In this document: positions 1 through 8,305 of the stretch, piece after piece
How positions within the stretch are numbered: the stretch's first letter is position 1
Layout of the letters: every line of letters starts with the position of its first letter
Assembly (NCBI GenBank): GCA_014382345.1
Contig: JACNJX010000031.1
Span: 1-37,751 of the forward strand
DNA: 37,751 bases
Source: Alphaproteobacteria bacterium
GTDB lineage: Bacteria; Pseudomonadota; Alphaproteobacteria; Rhodospirillales; Casp-alpha2
Direction of reading: 5' to 3'
Program-made: the position numbers and the translations under genes
Notes under the pieces: generated by a model
Databases searched by the model: none
Told to the model about the DNA's origin: nothing
The model's input: only the letters and a program-made list of their open reading frames with translations

Positions 1-67
1 GGGTCAAAAGCAGACCTTTATCGACTACCCTCAGAATGTCCGCTTTCGGGGGCTAAGCGGACATCAC
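1..67 (+). repeat. Dispersed intergenic repeat, copy A (partial, cut by window edge)
   Basis: The segment holds the block GTCCGCTTTCGGGGG followed by AGCGGACAT, preceded by a GGGTCA..AGCAGAC stretch. The same arrangement occurs on the opposite strand at 36348-36423, with short matches in the same order. Read in one frame this family gives the peptide MSALPPKAD, which I recall as a recurrent spurious ORF in many alphaproteobacterial genomes. The copy is probably longer, because copy B has about ten more bases before GGGTCA. It is non-coding here. Confidence 0.65.
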
Positions 68-237
68 TGCTAAGAAAAAATGACACCACCGGCTACCAGT
101 GCCCACCTAAAAGGCCTTGGAAATACCCAAGAGGACATTTTAAGCCCCGCTGGAGCGGTTTTCGGGGGTAAGGGGCGTTGGGGGGGGCGCCAGGCCTGAA
201 ACCACCCTAAGTGGTTGCTAATTGGTTGCTATAAAGA
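68..237. other. Intergenic stretch with no gene seen
   Basis: No convincing reading frame is visible between the repeat and the tRNA terminator. There is a short inverted pair, ACCACCCTAAGTGGT, around 200-215 and a G-run at 180-187. The stretch lies immediately 3' of the tRNA-Asn gene, a common integration site for mobile elements, but I see no integrase fragment or duplicated tRNA end inside the window. Confidence 0.5.
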
Positions 238-273
238 AACAAGGCCCTAGCCGTTTTCGGCTAAGGCCTTGTT
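238..273 (-). terminator. Intrinsic terminator of the tRNA-Asn/tRNA-Cys unit
   Basis: A near-perfect hairpin pairs AACAAGGCC.TAGCCG with CGGCTA.GGCCTTGTT around a TTTT loop. On the minus strand it is followed by TTTCTTTATAG. It starts 5 bases after the CCA end of tRNA-Asn, so it most likely ends tRNA transcription. The stem is symmetric and could also stop plus-strand transcripts. Confidence 0.75.
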
Positions 274-278
274 ATATT

Positions 279-354
279 TGGCTCCGGCGGCTGGACTCGA
301 ACCAGCGACATATGGATTAACAGTCCACCGTTCTACCAACTGAACTACGCCGGA
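279..354 (-). tRNA. tRNA-Asn (anticodon GTT)
   Basis: On the minus strand this 76-base sequence folds into a full cloverleaf. The acceptor stem pairs TCCGGCG with CGCCGGA, followed by discriminator G and an encoded CCA. The D arm is GTTCAGTTGGTAGAAC, the anticodon loop is CTGTTAATC with anticodon GTT, and the T arm carries GGTTCGAGTCC. It lies 7 bases downstream of the tRNA-Cys gene on the same strand, so the two are probably co-transcribed. Confidence 0.97.
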
Positions 355-361
355 TTAACTC

Positions 362-435
362 TGGAGGCGCGGACCGGAATCGAACCGGTGTACACGGCTT
401 TGCAGGCCGCTGCGTAGCCACTCCGCCACCGCGCC
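362..435 (-). tRNA. tRNA-Cys (anticodon GCA)
   Basis: On the minus strand this 74-base gene has the acceptor stem GGCGCGG paired with CCGCGCC, discriminator T and an encoded CCA. The anticodon loop is CTGCAAAGC with anticodon GCA, and the T arm is GGTTCGAATCC. It is the promoter-proximal member of the tRNA pair. Its promoter would lie in 436-640, which it shares divergently with the methyltransferase-like gene. Confidence 0.97.
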
Positions 436-639
436 AAGGTAATTTTCACGGCCCCTCACGGCAAACAAAAAAACCAGTGGCGCCGCGCCCTTGTTGGAGG
501 GAACGGAAACTAGACTCTGACGAAGGATGGGTCAAGCGATGGAATACGGCGGAAGGCCGATTGTTTTCTTTTCGCCGCCACCCTATAAACGGACAGGACA
601 GTTTTAATCTATCCACCAACACTTCCGGAGGGTTCTGTC

Positions 640-1305
640 ATGGATCACGCGACCGCCCGTTACAACATGGTGGAAAGGCAGCTCAGGCCCAACCGCGTAA
701 CCGGCCAAAGCCTTCTGAGAGCTTTCGGCGCGCTTCCCCGTGAATCTTTTCTGGGCAAGGAATTCCAAGACGTGGCTTATGTGGATGACCCCGTTCCTTT
801 AGGCGGCGATCGCTATTTGATGGCGCCCCTGGCGATGGCCCGGCTGCTGGAGGCGGCCCAGCCAGGTGCCTCGGATCTGGCCTTGGTCATTGGTTGCGCC
901 ACCGGCTACGGAGCCGCGGTTTTGTCCTATATGGTCGGGGCCGTGGTTGCCCTGGAAAGTGATTCCGCGATGGCCGGTGAGGCCACCGAAACCCTGACCG
1001 GACTGGGTATCGATACGGTTGCCGTGGTCGAAGGTGATCTCTCTGGCGGGTATCCGGACCAGGCCCCCTACGATGTGATTTTCTTTGAGGGCGCCGTACC
1101 CGAAGTTCCCGAAGCGATAACCGCGCAACTGGCCGAAGGTGGGCGGCTGGTCGCGATTTTTTCGGGTGATGGAGCCGGGGGGATATCCGGGGGGAAAGCC
1201 GTTCTCATATCCCGTCATCACGGTGTCTTGTCCAGGCGCTCCGTTTTTGAAATGTCCGCGCCGCCGTTGCCGGGATTCGAGCCGGAAAAGGTCTTCGCTT
1301 TTTAA
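640..1305 (+). CDS. Pcm-like protein (isoaspartyl methyltransferase family, degenerate)
   Basis: This 221-residue protein resembles protein-L-isoaspartate O-methyltransferase, a SAM-dependent Rossmann enzyme that repairs damaged aspartates. The N-terminal part (RYNMVERQLRPN, then LPRESFLG) is typical of the family. The substrate motif TLSQP seen in the true Pcm at 32975 is replaced by RYLMAPLAM (58-66). The SAM glycine motif is LVIGCATGYG (82-91) rather than LEIGTGSGYQ, so the usual acidic residue is absent. Methyltransferase activity is therefore doubtful. The start is supported by GGAGGG eight bases upstream. A paralogue of this kind next to tolC is, as I recall, common in alphaproteobacteria. 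Its role is unknown, and the link to TolC is inferred from position only. Confidence 0.8.
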   Translation: MDHATARYNMVERQLRPNRVTGQSLLRAFGALPRESFLGKEFQDVAYVDDPVPLGGDRYLMAPLAMARLLEAAQPGASDLALVIGCATGYGAAVLSYMVGAVVALESDSAMAGEATETLTGLGIDTVAVVEGDLSGGYPDQAPYDVIFFEGAVPEVPEAITAQLAEGGRLVAIFSGDGAGGISGGKAVLISRHHGVLSRRSVFEMSAPPLPGFEPEKVFAF

Positions 1306-1314
1306 AAAGAAAAA

Positions 1315-1343
1315 TTGATAATATTTTTTACGGTTGGTACTAG
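1315..1343 (+). promoter_or_regulatory. Predicted sigma-70 promoter for tolC
   Basis: TTGATA and TACTAG are separated by 17 bases in an AT-rich patch just after the stop of the Pcm-like gene and about 115 bases before tolC. Each hexamer matches consensus only partly, so this is a prediction from spacing and composition. Confidence 0.4.
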
Positions 1344-1401
1344 GCTGGTCCAAGGGATGATACTCCACGCCGCCTTTCTTCCGCCTTCAGAGCTAGGTAT
1401 T

Positions 1402-1455
1402 ATGGTGAATAAGAACGTGCGAAAAAACTGCAACAACACCAACAGCACAAAGTAA
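1402..1455 (+). CDS. Possible 17-residue Asn-rich leader peptide upstream of tolC
   Basis: ATG at 1402 opens a 17-codon frame that ends in TAA four bases before the tolC ATG. Six of its 17 residues are asparagine and three are lysine (starts MVNKNV, ends NSTK). It lies downstream of the predicted promoter, so it would be on the tolC transcript. The upstream sequence AGAGCTAGG is a weak ribosome site. It may be chance; nothing here shows translation. Confidence 0.25.
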   Translation: MVNKNVRKNCNNTNSTK

Positions 1456-1459
1456 CGAA

Positions 1460-2905
1460 ATGGCTATATCAGGAATGACAGGCGGCAAGATGCGGCGTAG
1501 GCCGGATGGTTCCGCCGCCGTTTTTGCCCGACGTCTGGTTTTAAGTCTGGGTATGCTGCTGCTCATTCTTGGGCCTTTCGGACAGGCCGTGGCGCAATCG
1601 CTCGAAGACGCCCTGACGTCTGCTTATCTTTATAACCCAACGCTGCTGGGCCAGAGGGCCAAGCTTCGCGCCACCGACGAACAGGTCCCCCAGGCGCTGT
1701 CCAACTGGCGTCCCAGCGTCGAGATTACCGGCAGTGGCGGCGTGTCCGCCGTGCAAAGCACCACCAGCACCGACCGTGGACAGCACCGCGAACCGAAAAG
1801 CGTCGGTGTGATCCTGACCCAACCATTGTTCCGGGGCGGACGCACCATCGCCGCCACCAGCGAAGCGGAAAACACGGTGCGGGCCGCGCGCGCGCGCCTG
1901 GTGGAAACGGAACAGGACGTCCTGCTGCTGGCGGCGACGGCGTATCTGGATGTTTTCCGGGACGAAGCGGTGCTCAAACTCAACATCAATAACGAGCAGG
2001 TCCTGAAACGCCAGCTGGAAGCAACGCGCGACCGCTATCAGGTCGGCGAAATCACCCGTACCGACGTTCACCAGGCCGAAGCCCGTCTGGCCGGGGCGCG
2101 GGCGGACCGGATCGAGGCGGAAGGGAAGCTGGAAGCCTCGCGCGCGGCGTATCGCAACGTCGTCGGGGACGCGGCGCCGAAAAACCTGGCCTACCCCAAA
2201 GTCCCGACAAATTTTCCCAAGCAACTGGAGGGCGTGGTCCAGGCGGCATCGAAAAACCACCCAGCCGTCGTCAGCGCGGAATTCGACCGCCAGGCCCTCA
2301 ATGACAACGTCGATGAAGTGCGCGGCGAACTCCTCCCGAGCCTGAGCATGTCGGCGGAGTTGTCCAGGAACATTCAATCGGCCGGAGAGACGGGGCGAAT
2401 CGATTCTGCTGAAATGACGTTGAATTTGACGGTTCCGCTCTATCAACAGGGGGAAGTGTACTCAAGATTGCGCGAAGCGAAACAGGATGTGGCGGAGAAA
2501 ATTCACGCTATTGATCAGGCCCGGCGCGACGCCATCGAAGACGCCACCCGGGCTTGGGAATTGCTGTTGACCGCACAAGCCCGGGTGAAGTCTTTCAAGG
2601 CCCAGATCGACGCCAGTGTGATCGCCCTCGAAGGCGTCGAGCGGGAAGCCCAGGTCGGCTCCAGGACCGTGCTGGATGTGCTGGATGCGGAGCAAGAATT
2701 GCTGGATTCCCGCGTTTCTCACGTTAGTTCCCAGCGTGACGAACTGCTTGCCGTTTTTGAATTGAGGGCCGCCATGGGGCAACTGACGGCGCGTGAAATG
2801 AAGCTTGCCGTGGCCCCCTATGACCCGGAAAACAATTACCGGAATGTGCGCGGAAAATGGTTCGGCGGGGGTATCCCGGACGGGGGCAAAAGCGAGTCCA
2901 AATAA
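1460..2905 (+). CDS. tolC: TolC family outer membrane efflux/secretion channel
   Basis: This 481-residue protein is the outer membrane channel of tripartite efflux pumps and type I secretion systems. It has a basic N-terminus and signal sequence (about 24-46, ending AVAQ). The mature protein opens with SLEDALTSAYLYNPTL, typical of the family. Two repeated coiled-coil/beta halves follow. The marker RYQVGEITRTDVHQAEARL ends the first helical hairpin and VGSRTVLDVLDAEQELLDSR the second. The length is standard. The start is uncertain: ATGs at 1460, 1475 and 1490 all precede the signal peptide and none has a strong ribosome site. No pump or membrane-fusion gene is adjacent, as is usual for a shared TolC. 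Confidence 0.93.
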   Translation: MAISGMTGGKMRRRPDGSAAVFARRLVLSLGMLLLILGPFGQAVAQSLEDALTSAYLYNPTLLGQRAKLRATDEQVPQALSNWRPSVEITGSGGVSAVQSTTSTDRGQHREPKSVGVILTQPLFRGGRTIAATSEAENTVRAARARLVETEQDVLLLAATAYLDVFRDEAVLKLNINNEQVLKRQLEATRDRYQVGEITRTDVHQAEARLAGARADRIEAEGKLEASRAAYRNVVGDAAPKNLAYPKVPTNFPKQLEGVVQAASKNHPAVVSAEFDRQALNDNVDEVRGELLPSLSMSAELSRNIQSAGETGRIDSAEMTLNLTVPLYQQGEVYSRLREAKQDVAEKIHAIDQARRDAIEDATRAWELLLTAQARVKSFKAQIDASVIALEGVEREAQVGSRTVLDVLDAEQELLDSRVSHVSSQRDELLAVFELRAAMGQLTAREMKLAVAPYDPENNYRNVRGKWFGGGIPDGGKSESK

Positions 2906-3068
2906 GATGTTTTTGAACGGGACAAAGAGGGAAATTTCGGAACGCCAATTTTTCGGTTTGTGGAATCCTTCTGGTGTTTCCCGTCCTGGTATCATACCTT
3001 TTGTTAATGTTTGGGGGGCTAGAATCACCACCCATGCGGAGACTCGAATCTAGCTTGGTGGACGGTTT

Positions 3069-3740
3069 ATGAGCGAAGAAACACCGGAATCAGCAGACGG
3101 CGCACAAGCGGCTGACGGCGAAGAACCTTCGATGGAAGATATCCTGGCGTCTATTCGCCGGATTTTATCCGAAGAGGAAGAAGAAGCCATGGCCGCCGAA
3201 GAGGCGGGTGCGCTCGATATGGATTTGTCGGCTGAGCCCGAGCCGGAACCCGAGCCCGAGCCGGAACCCGAGCCCGAGCCGGAACCCGAGCCGGAACCAG
3301 AACCGGAACCGGAACCAGAACCAATGCCGGAGCCCGAGCCGGAACCGATACCGGAACCCGAGCCGGAGCCCGTTTTCGAGCCTGAGCCCATGCCGGAACC
3401 GGAACCCGCTCCGCCGCCTCCGCCGCCCCCTCCCATCCCAGCGCCTATGGCGGATGTTCTGCAGTTGACGCCGGAAATGATTACCTCAGAGGTGATGTCC
3501 GCGCCGACGGCCTCGGCGGCGACCGACATCCTGGCCGATTTGGCCCGCGCAATCCTCGACCGGCGCGATGTTGCCGTCGACGAAGCCGGGCGCAGCCTGA
3601 CGCTCGAAGGCATGGTGCGCGAAATGATGAAGCCCTTGCTCAGGGAATGGCTGGACCGCAATCTGCCCTACCTGATCGAACGGCTGGTGAAGAAAGAAAT
3701 CGACACCATGATCAACCGGGCCGAAGGTCTTTCCAAATAA
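3069..3740 (+). CDS. popZ: PopZ-type polar organizing protein (DUF2497)
   Basis: This 223-residue protein matches the PopZ plan. A short conserved N-terminal helix ([15 protein letters not shown], 19-33) binds client proteins in studied homologues. A long acidic proline-rich spacer follows. The C-terminal helices ([20 protein letters not shown], then [14 protein letters not shown]) drive assembly into a polar matrix. In Caulobacter PopZ anchors ParB and the centromere at the pole. Here the spacer (about 56-115) is nearly all Pro-Glu dipeptides ending in a proline run, encoded by short tandem repeats. ATG 3069 is 6-7 bases after TGGACGG. Position directly upstream of valS is conserved in alphaproteobacteria. 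Confidence 0.88.
   Translation: MSEETPESADGAQAADGEEPSMEDILASIRRILSEEEEEAMAAEEAGALDMDLSAEPEPEPEPEPEPEPEPEPEPEPEPEPEPEPMPEPEPEPIPEPEPEPVFEPEPMPEPEPAPPPPPPPPIPAPMADVLQLTPEMITSEVMSAPTASAATDILADLARAILDRRDVAVDEAGRSLTLEGMVREMMKPLLREWLDRNLPYLIERLVKKEIDTMINRAEGLSK
3234..3411 (+). repeat. Pro-Glu coding tandem repeat inside popZ
   Basis: The DNA is a mix of GAGCCC, GAGCCG and GAACCC/GAACCA hexamers that encode alternating Glu and Pro, broken only by a few Met, Ile, Val and Phe codons. Such hexamer arrays can change length by replication slippage in frame. On the opposite strand the array gives a long Gly-Ser open frame, which is an artefact. Confidence 0.9.
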
Positions 3741-3751
3741 GGTGAGTTCAG

Positions 3752-3844
3752 GGTAATTCCGGTTTCCAGGGAATTACCGTAACCTAACGCTGGAAACACC
3801 GGCCCATTCCCGGTTACATTGCGCCCGGATATATATATCGGGCG
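3752..3844 (+). promoter_or_regulatory. Structured popZ-valS intergenic leader (three inverted repeats)
   Basis: Hairpin 1 pairs GGTAATTCC (3752-3760) with GGAATTACC (3770-3778). A second stem pairs GTAACC (3779-3784) with GGTTAC (3812-3817). Hairpin 3 pairs CGCCCG (3822-3827) with CGGGCG (3839-3844) around an AT-repeat loop. In addition GTTTCCAG in the loop of hairpin 1 (3762-3769) is exactly complementary to CTGGAAAC (3790-3797), so an alternative fold or pseudoknot is possible. Hairpin 1 could simply end the popZ transcript, although no T-tract follows it. A role in valS control is inference. Confidence 0.5.
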
Positions 3845-3901
3845 GCTGGGGTGATCCCTTCAGTCCCCATACCCTTTAACGAATAAAAAGGCCCGCCGGC
3901 A

Positions 3902-6556
3902 ATGCTGGACAAGACCTATCGGCCCCAAGAGGTCGAGCAGAAACACTATGAAGCCTGGGAAACATCCGGCGCGTTCGCCTGCGGGCAGAACACCGGCGGG
4001 GATCCTTATACCATTGTCATTCCGCCGCCCAACGTCACCGGCTCACTCCATATGGGCCATGCCCTCAATAACACGCTGCAGGATATTTTGATCCGCTATC
4101 AGCGAATGAAGGGGCTGGACGCGCTCTGGCAACCGGGCACCGATCACGCGGGTATCGCCACCCAGATGGTGGTGGAGCGCCAGATGGCCGAAGAGGGCAA
4201 GACCCGCCATGACCTGGGCCGGGAAAAATTCATCGAACGGGTCTGGGACTGGAAGGCGGAATCGGGCGGCACCATTACGGAGCAGCTCCGCCGCCTCGGC
4301 GCATCGTGCGACTGGTCACGCGAACGCTTCACCATGGACGAAGGCCTCAGCCGTGCCGTGCGCAAGGTGTTCGTGGAACTATACAAACAGGGTCTGATCT
4401 ACCGCGACAAGCGGCTGGTCAACTGGGACCCGCTTCTGCACACCGCGATCTCGGACCTGGAGGTCGAGCAACGCGAAGTCACCGGACATATGTGGTACTT
4501 CAAGTACCCGATCGAAGACCGGGACGGCGAATTCATCACCGTCGGCACGACACGGCCGGAAACCATGCTGGGCGACACCGGCGTCGCCGTGTACCCGGAC
4601 GACGAGCGCTATAAGGACCTGGTCGGCAAGAACTGCATCCTGCCCATCGTTGGCCGCCGCATTCCCATCGTCGCCGACGAATACGCCGATCCGGAAAAGG
4701 GCTCGGGCGCGGTGAAGCTGACGCCGGCCCATGATTTCAACGACTTCGAGGTCGGCAAACGCCAGCACCTGAAGATGGTCAACGTGCTTGATCGCAACGC
4801 AACCATGAACGAGAACGTGCCCGAGCACTACCGCGGGCTCGACCGCTACGAATGCCGGGACGCGCTGGTCAAGGAGATGGAGGGGCTCGGACTTCTAGAC
4901 AAGATCGAGGAAAACCCGATGACCATCCCCTACGGCGACCGCTCCGGCGTCGTCATCGAGCCCTGGCTGATGGACCAGTGGTTCGTCGACGCGGAACGCC
5001 TGGCCGGGCCGGCGATCACGGCGGTCGAGCAGGGCCGCACAAAATTCGTCCCGAAACAGTGGGAAAACACCTATTACGAATGGATGCGCAACATCCAGCC
5101 GTGGTGTATTTCGCGCCAGATCTGGTGGGGCCACCAGATTCCGGCCTGGTTCGGCCCGGAAGGGGATATTTTTGTCGCCGAAACCGTGGAAGAAGCCCAG
5201 GCCATTGCCGATGAGTCCCATGGTGAGGCCGTCGAACTGGTGCAGGACGAGGACGTTCTGGATACCTGGTTCTCGTCCGCGCTGTGGCCGTTTTCGACCC
5301 TCGGATGGCCCGATGAAACGCCCGAACTGAAACGTTATTACCCGACAGATGTCCTGATCACCGGGTTCGACATCATCTTTTTCTGGGTCGCCCGGATGAT
5401 GATGATGGGCCTGCAGTTTATGGACGAGGTGCCGTTCCACACGGTCTATATCCATGCCCTGGTGCGCGACGAAAAAGGGCAGAAGATGTCCAAGTCCAAG
5501 GGCAACGTCATGGACCCGCTGGAGCTGATCGACAAGTTCGGCGCCGATGCGTTGCGCTTTACCCTGACGGCGCTGGCCGCCCAGGGCCGCGATGTGAAGC
5601 TGTCGGAAAGCCGCGTCGAAGGCTACCGCAACTTTACCACCAAGCTGTGGAACGCGGCCCGGTTCTGCGAAATGAACGAATGCCGCCCCAATTCCGATTT
5701 CGACCCGTCAGGCGTCAAGGAAACCGTGAACCGCTGGATCATCGGCAAATTGCGCGATGCCGAGGTTCAGGCCTCGGATGCGCTAAGCGCCTACCGCTTC
5801 AACGATATGGCCGGCGCGCTCTATCATTTCACCTGGGGTACGTTCTGCGACTGGTACGTGGAACTGGTAAAGCCGATCCTGAACGGCGACGACGAGGCCG
5901 CGCGCGCCGAGACCCGGGACACCGCAGCCTGGGTGCTGGACCAGATTCTGCATCTTCTGCATCCCATCATGCCTTTCGTTACCGAGGAGCTTTACGGACA
6001 GCTCAGTGACAACCGGGACGGGCCGCTGATTACGTCGGCCTGGCCGGTGCTGGACGCCTCCCTCACCGACGCCGGCACCAATGCGGAAATGGACTGGGTG
6101 GTGCGCCTGATCAGCCAAGTCCGCGCCGTGCGCTCCGAAATGAACGTGCCGCCGAAGGCGCAGGTCCCGTTGCTGTTGAAGGACGCGGGCGAGGGCGCGC
6201 GCACCTTTATGGAGCGCCACGCAGAGTTGATTATGCGCCTGGCCCGGCTGGAGCGGCTCGAGCATTTGGTGGGCGAAGTGCCGAAAGGCGCGGTGCAGGA
6301 CGTGATCGACGAAGCGACCATCATCCTGCCGATCGCCGACGTTATTGATCTCGACGCAGAGCGCACCCGCCTGGAAAAGGAAATCGCCAAGCTGGACGGC
6401 GAGGTCAAACGCTTCGAGGGCAAGTTGTCGAATGAGAAATTCGTCGCCAACGCGCCCGATGAGGTCGTTGAAACCGAGCGCGAACGTCTGGACGATGCGC
6501 GCCAGGCCCGTGAAAAGATGAATGAGGCGCTCGTCCGCCTGACAACAGTGGGGTAG
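3902..6556 (+). CDS. valS: Valine--tRNA ligase (ValRS)
   Basis: This 884-residue class I aminoacyl-tRNA synthetase charges tRNA-Val in the cytoplasm. The HIGH signature is HMGH at 50-53, after PPPNVTGSL. The KMSKS loop is KMSKSKGN at about 528. The CP1 editing domain contains [15 protein letters not shown]. The catalytic half carries [14 protein letters not shown] and DVLDTWFSS. The C-terminus ends in a coiled coil ([20 protein letters not shown]) that contacts the tRNA in known structures. Length is close to the Thermus enzyme. ATG 3902 begins [13 protein letters not shown], the normal start. The gene follows popZ across a structured 160-base leader and is followed by mscS after 4 bases. Confidence 0.98.
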   Translation: MLDKTYRPQEVEQKHYEAWETSGAFACGQNTGGDPYTIVIPPPNVTGSLHMGHALNNTLQDILIRYQRMKGLDALWQPGTDHAGIATQMVVERQMAEEGKTRHDLGREKFIERVWDWKAESGGTITEQLRRLGASCDWSRERFTMDEGLSRAVRKVFVELYKQGLIYRDKRLVNWDPLLHTAISDLEVEQREVTGHMWYFKYPIEDRDGEFITVGTTRPETMLGDTGVAVYPDDERYKDLVGKNCILPIVGRRIPIVADEYADPEKGSGAVKLTPAHDFNDFEVGKRQHLKMVNVLDRNATMNENVPEHYRGLDRYECRDALVKEMEGLGLLDKIEENPMTIPYGDRSGVVIEPWLMDQWFVDAERLAGPAITAVEQGRTKFVPKQWENTYYEWMRNIQPWCISRQIWWGHQIPAWFGPEGDIFVAETVEEAQAIADESHGEAVELVQDEDVLDTWFSSALWPFSTLGWPDETPELKRYYPTDVLITGFDIIFFWVARMMMMGLQFMDEVPFHTVYIHALVRDEKGQKMSKSKGNVMDPLELIDKFGADALRFTLTALAAQGRDVKLSESRVEGYRNFTTKLWNAARFCEMNECRPNSDFDPSGVKETVNRWIIGKLRDAEVQASDALSAYRFNDMAGALYHFTWGTFCDWYVELVKPILNGDDEAARAETRDTAAWVLDQILHLLHPIMPFVTEELYGQLSDNRDGPLITSAWPVLDASLTDAGTNAEMDWVVRLISQVRAVRSEMNVPPKAQVPLLLKDAGEGARTFMERHAELIMRLARLERLEHLVGEVPKGAVQDVIDEATIILPIADVIDLDAERTRLEKEIAKLDGEVKRFEGKLSNEKFVANAPDEVVETERERLDDARQAREKMNEALVRLTTVG

Positions 6557-6560
6557 GGAT

Positions 6561-7415
6561 ATGCTGGGATTCGATCTGGACAAAGTGGACAAGTCGACCC
6601 GCGAGATGATCGATGGCGTGATCGCCATCTTCGTCGAATACGGCGTCGATATCATGGGCGCCGTTGCGCTGCTGGTTGTCGGCTGGATGATCGCCGGCTG
6701 GGTGCGGCGCGGCGTGCGCCATGCCCTGGACCCCATCCCCCGCATGGACGATACCCTGAAGCCCTTCCTGGCGAGGTTGTCCTGGTATGTGATCATGGTC
6801 TTCGTCCTGGTGGCGGTGCTCAACCAGTTCGGGGTCCAGACGACATCCATCATCGCCGTTTTGGGCGCCGCCGGCCTAGCCATCGGCCTGGCTTTGCAGG
6901 GTACGCTGTCCAATGTCTCCAGCGGCGTTATGTTGCTGCTTCTCCGGCCCTTCAATGTCGGCGATTATGTGGACGCCGGCGGGATTGCCGGAACGGTGGT
7001 GGAAATCGGCCTGTTCAATTCGGAAATCAAGACCGCTCAGGGGCTGTGCCTGATCGTTCCCAATTCGAAAATCTGGTCGAGCCCGATCACCAACTTTTCC
7101 CGCAACCCGACCCGGCGTTTCGACCTTCCCGTCGGCATCGGCTACAACGACGACGTGGACGGCGCGATGACTTTGTTGAAAGGGCTTCTGGTCGGCGACG
7201 CGCGTGTGCTCGATGATCCGGAACCCCTGGTCATGGTCCAGGAACTGGGCGACAGCGCCGTCGTCATCAACATGCGGGGCTGGACCAAGACCGAGGATTT
7301 CTGGGACACCGTCTGGGACCTCAACCGGGCCATCAAGGTAGACCTGGACGCGGCGGGCTATTCCATCCCGTTCCCGCAGCGCGACGTGCATATTATCTCC
7401 GGCGGAGAGGCATAA
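6561..7415 (+). CDS. mscS: MscS-family mechanosensitive channel
   Basis: This 284-residue inner membrane protein is a small-conductance mechanosensitive channel that releases solutes on hypo-osmotic shock. Two lipid-facing helices (about 30-52 and 73-100) precede the pore helix, which shows the Ala/Gly-packed pattern AVLGAAGLAIGLALQGTLSN and then GVMLLLLRPFNVGDYV. The beta domain and mixed C-terminal domain follow. Length matches E. coli MscS (286). It starts 4 bases after the valS stop behind GGGTAGGGAT, so it is probably translated from the valS mRNA. The symbol denotes the family; several paralogues per genome are common. Confidence 0.9.
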   Translation: MLGFDLDKVDKSTREMIDGVIAIFVEYGVDIMGAVALLVVGWMIAGWVRRGVRHALDPIPRMDDTLKPFLARLSWYVIMVFVLVAVLNQFGVQTTSIIAVLGAAGLAIGLALQGTLSNVSSGVMLLLLRPFNVGDYVDAGGIAGTVVEIGLFNSEIKTAQGLCLIVPNSKIWSSPITNFSRNPTRRFDLPVGIGYNDDVDGAMTLLKGLLVGDARVLDDPEPLVMVQELGDSAVVINMRGWTKTEDFWDTVWDLNRAIKVDLDAAGYSIPFPQRDVHIISGGEA

Positions 7416-7427
7416 CCCTAGGCATCC

Positions 7428-8243
7428 ATGAAAACATTTGCTTTCCTGCTGGCCGTTGTGTTCTGGGCGTTACCCGTCCGGGCTCAGGAACTGCCGATCT
7501 TCGATACCCACATGCACTATTCCCAAGGCGCCTGGGACGCCTATGGGCCACGCCAAATTCTTGAAAAGATGGACAAGGCCGCTATTCCCCGCGCCCTGGT
7601 GTCATCGACGCCGGACGACGGCACCATGAAGCTTTTTAAGATCGCGCCGCAGCGCATCGTTCCGGGGTTCCGCCCGTACCGGAACTCCAATGATCTCGCG
7701 CGCTGGTATGAAACCCCGGACCTGCTGCCTTACACGAAGGCCCGGCTGGCGTCGGGTCATCACAAGGTGTTCGGAGAAGTGCACCTGTTTCTGCCGGGGA
7801 ACCTGGATACGCCGGAGATGGCCGAATATTTAAAATTGGCGGTGGACCGGGGCTTAATCCTGCACCCCCATTCGGACGCGGCGGTCGTCGAGGCCTTATT
7901 CAAAAAGCGTCCGAACCTGAAAATTCTCTGGGCGCACGCCGGATTTTCCGAACCGCCTGAGGTCGTGGGCCGCCTGCTCGATCAATACCCGAACCTGTGG
8001 GCGGAGTTGTCCTACCGCGCCCATCATATCTTCCCCGATGACGACCTGGACCCGCAGTGGAAGGACCTGCTGATTCGCCACGCGGACCGCTTCACCATCG
8101 GCTCCGATACCTGGGAAGTCGACCGCTGGCACGACTATCGGAATCTGATCGGCGAACACCGCGAATGGCTCGGGCTTCTGCCCGCCGACGTGGCGGAGAA
8201 AATCGCGTACCGGAACGCCGAAGCCCTTTTCGAAAAACGGTAA
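7428..8243 (+). CDS. Exported amidohydrolase-family metal hydrolase
   Basis: This 271-residue protein has a signal peptide (MKTFAFLLAVVFWALPVRAQ) and a TIM-barrel amidohydrolase fold of the amidohydrolase-2 type. Visible metal-site motifs are FDTHMHY (25-31), a central LILHPHSDA, WAHAGFSEPPEV, and a late IGSDTW carrying the catalytic Asp. The substrate cannot be told from sequence. Export is unusual because most relatives are cytoplasmic. It lies 12 bases after mscS and may share its transcript; the ribosome site is weak (CTAGGC). Confidence 0.8.
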   Translation: MKTFAFLLAVVFWALPVRAQELPIFDTHMHYSQGAWDAYGPRQILEKMDKAAIPRALVSSTPDDGTMKLFKIAPQRIVPGFRPYRNSNDLARWYETPDLLPYTKARLASGHHKVFGEVHLFLPGNLDTPEMAEYLKLAVDRGLILHPHSDAAVVEALFKKRPNLKILWAHAGFSEPPEVVGRLLDQYPNLWAELSYRAHHIFPDDDLDPQWKDLLIRHADRFTIGSDTWEVDRWHDYRNLIGEHREWLGLLPADVAEKIAYRNAEALFEKR

Positions 8244-8305
8244 CCATTTAGTAAGTCCCTTTGGTGTTAATTGAGGTTGGCCCATTACGCCATAGAGGGT
8301 TAACC

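Noticed and set aside
3050-3661. Long minus-strand open frame with a Gly-Ser repeat
   Set aside because: It is the antisense of the PopZ Pro-Glu array. Low-complexity GC-rich repeats leave the other frames open, and no family features are visible.
5783-6955. 390-codon minus-strand open frame across valS and mscS
   Set aside because: It is a shadow frame opposite two well-supported genes in high-GC DNA.
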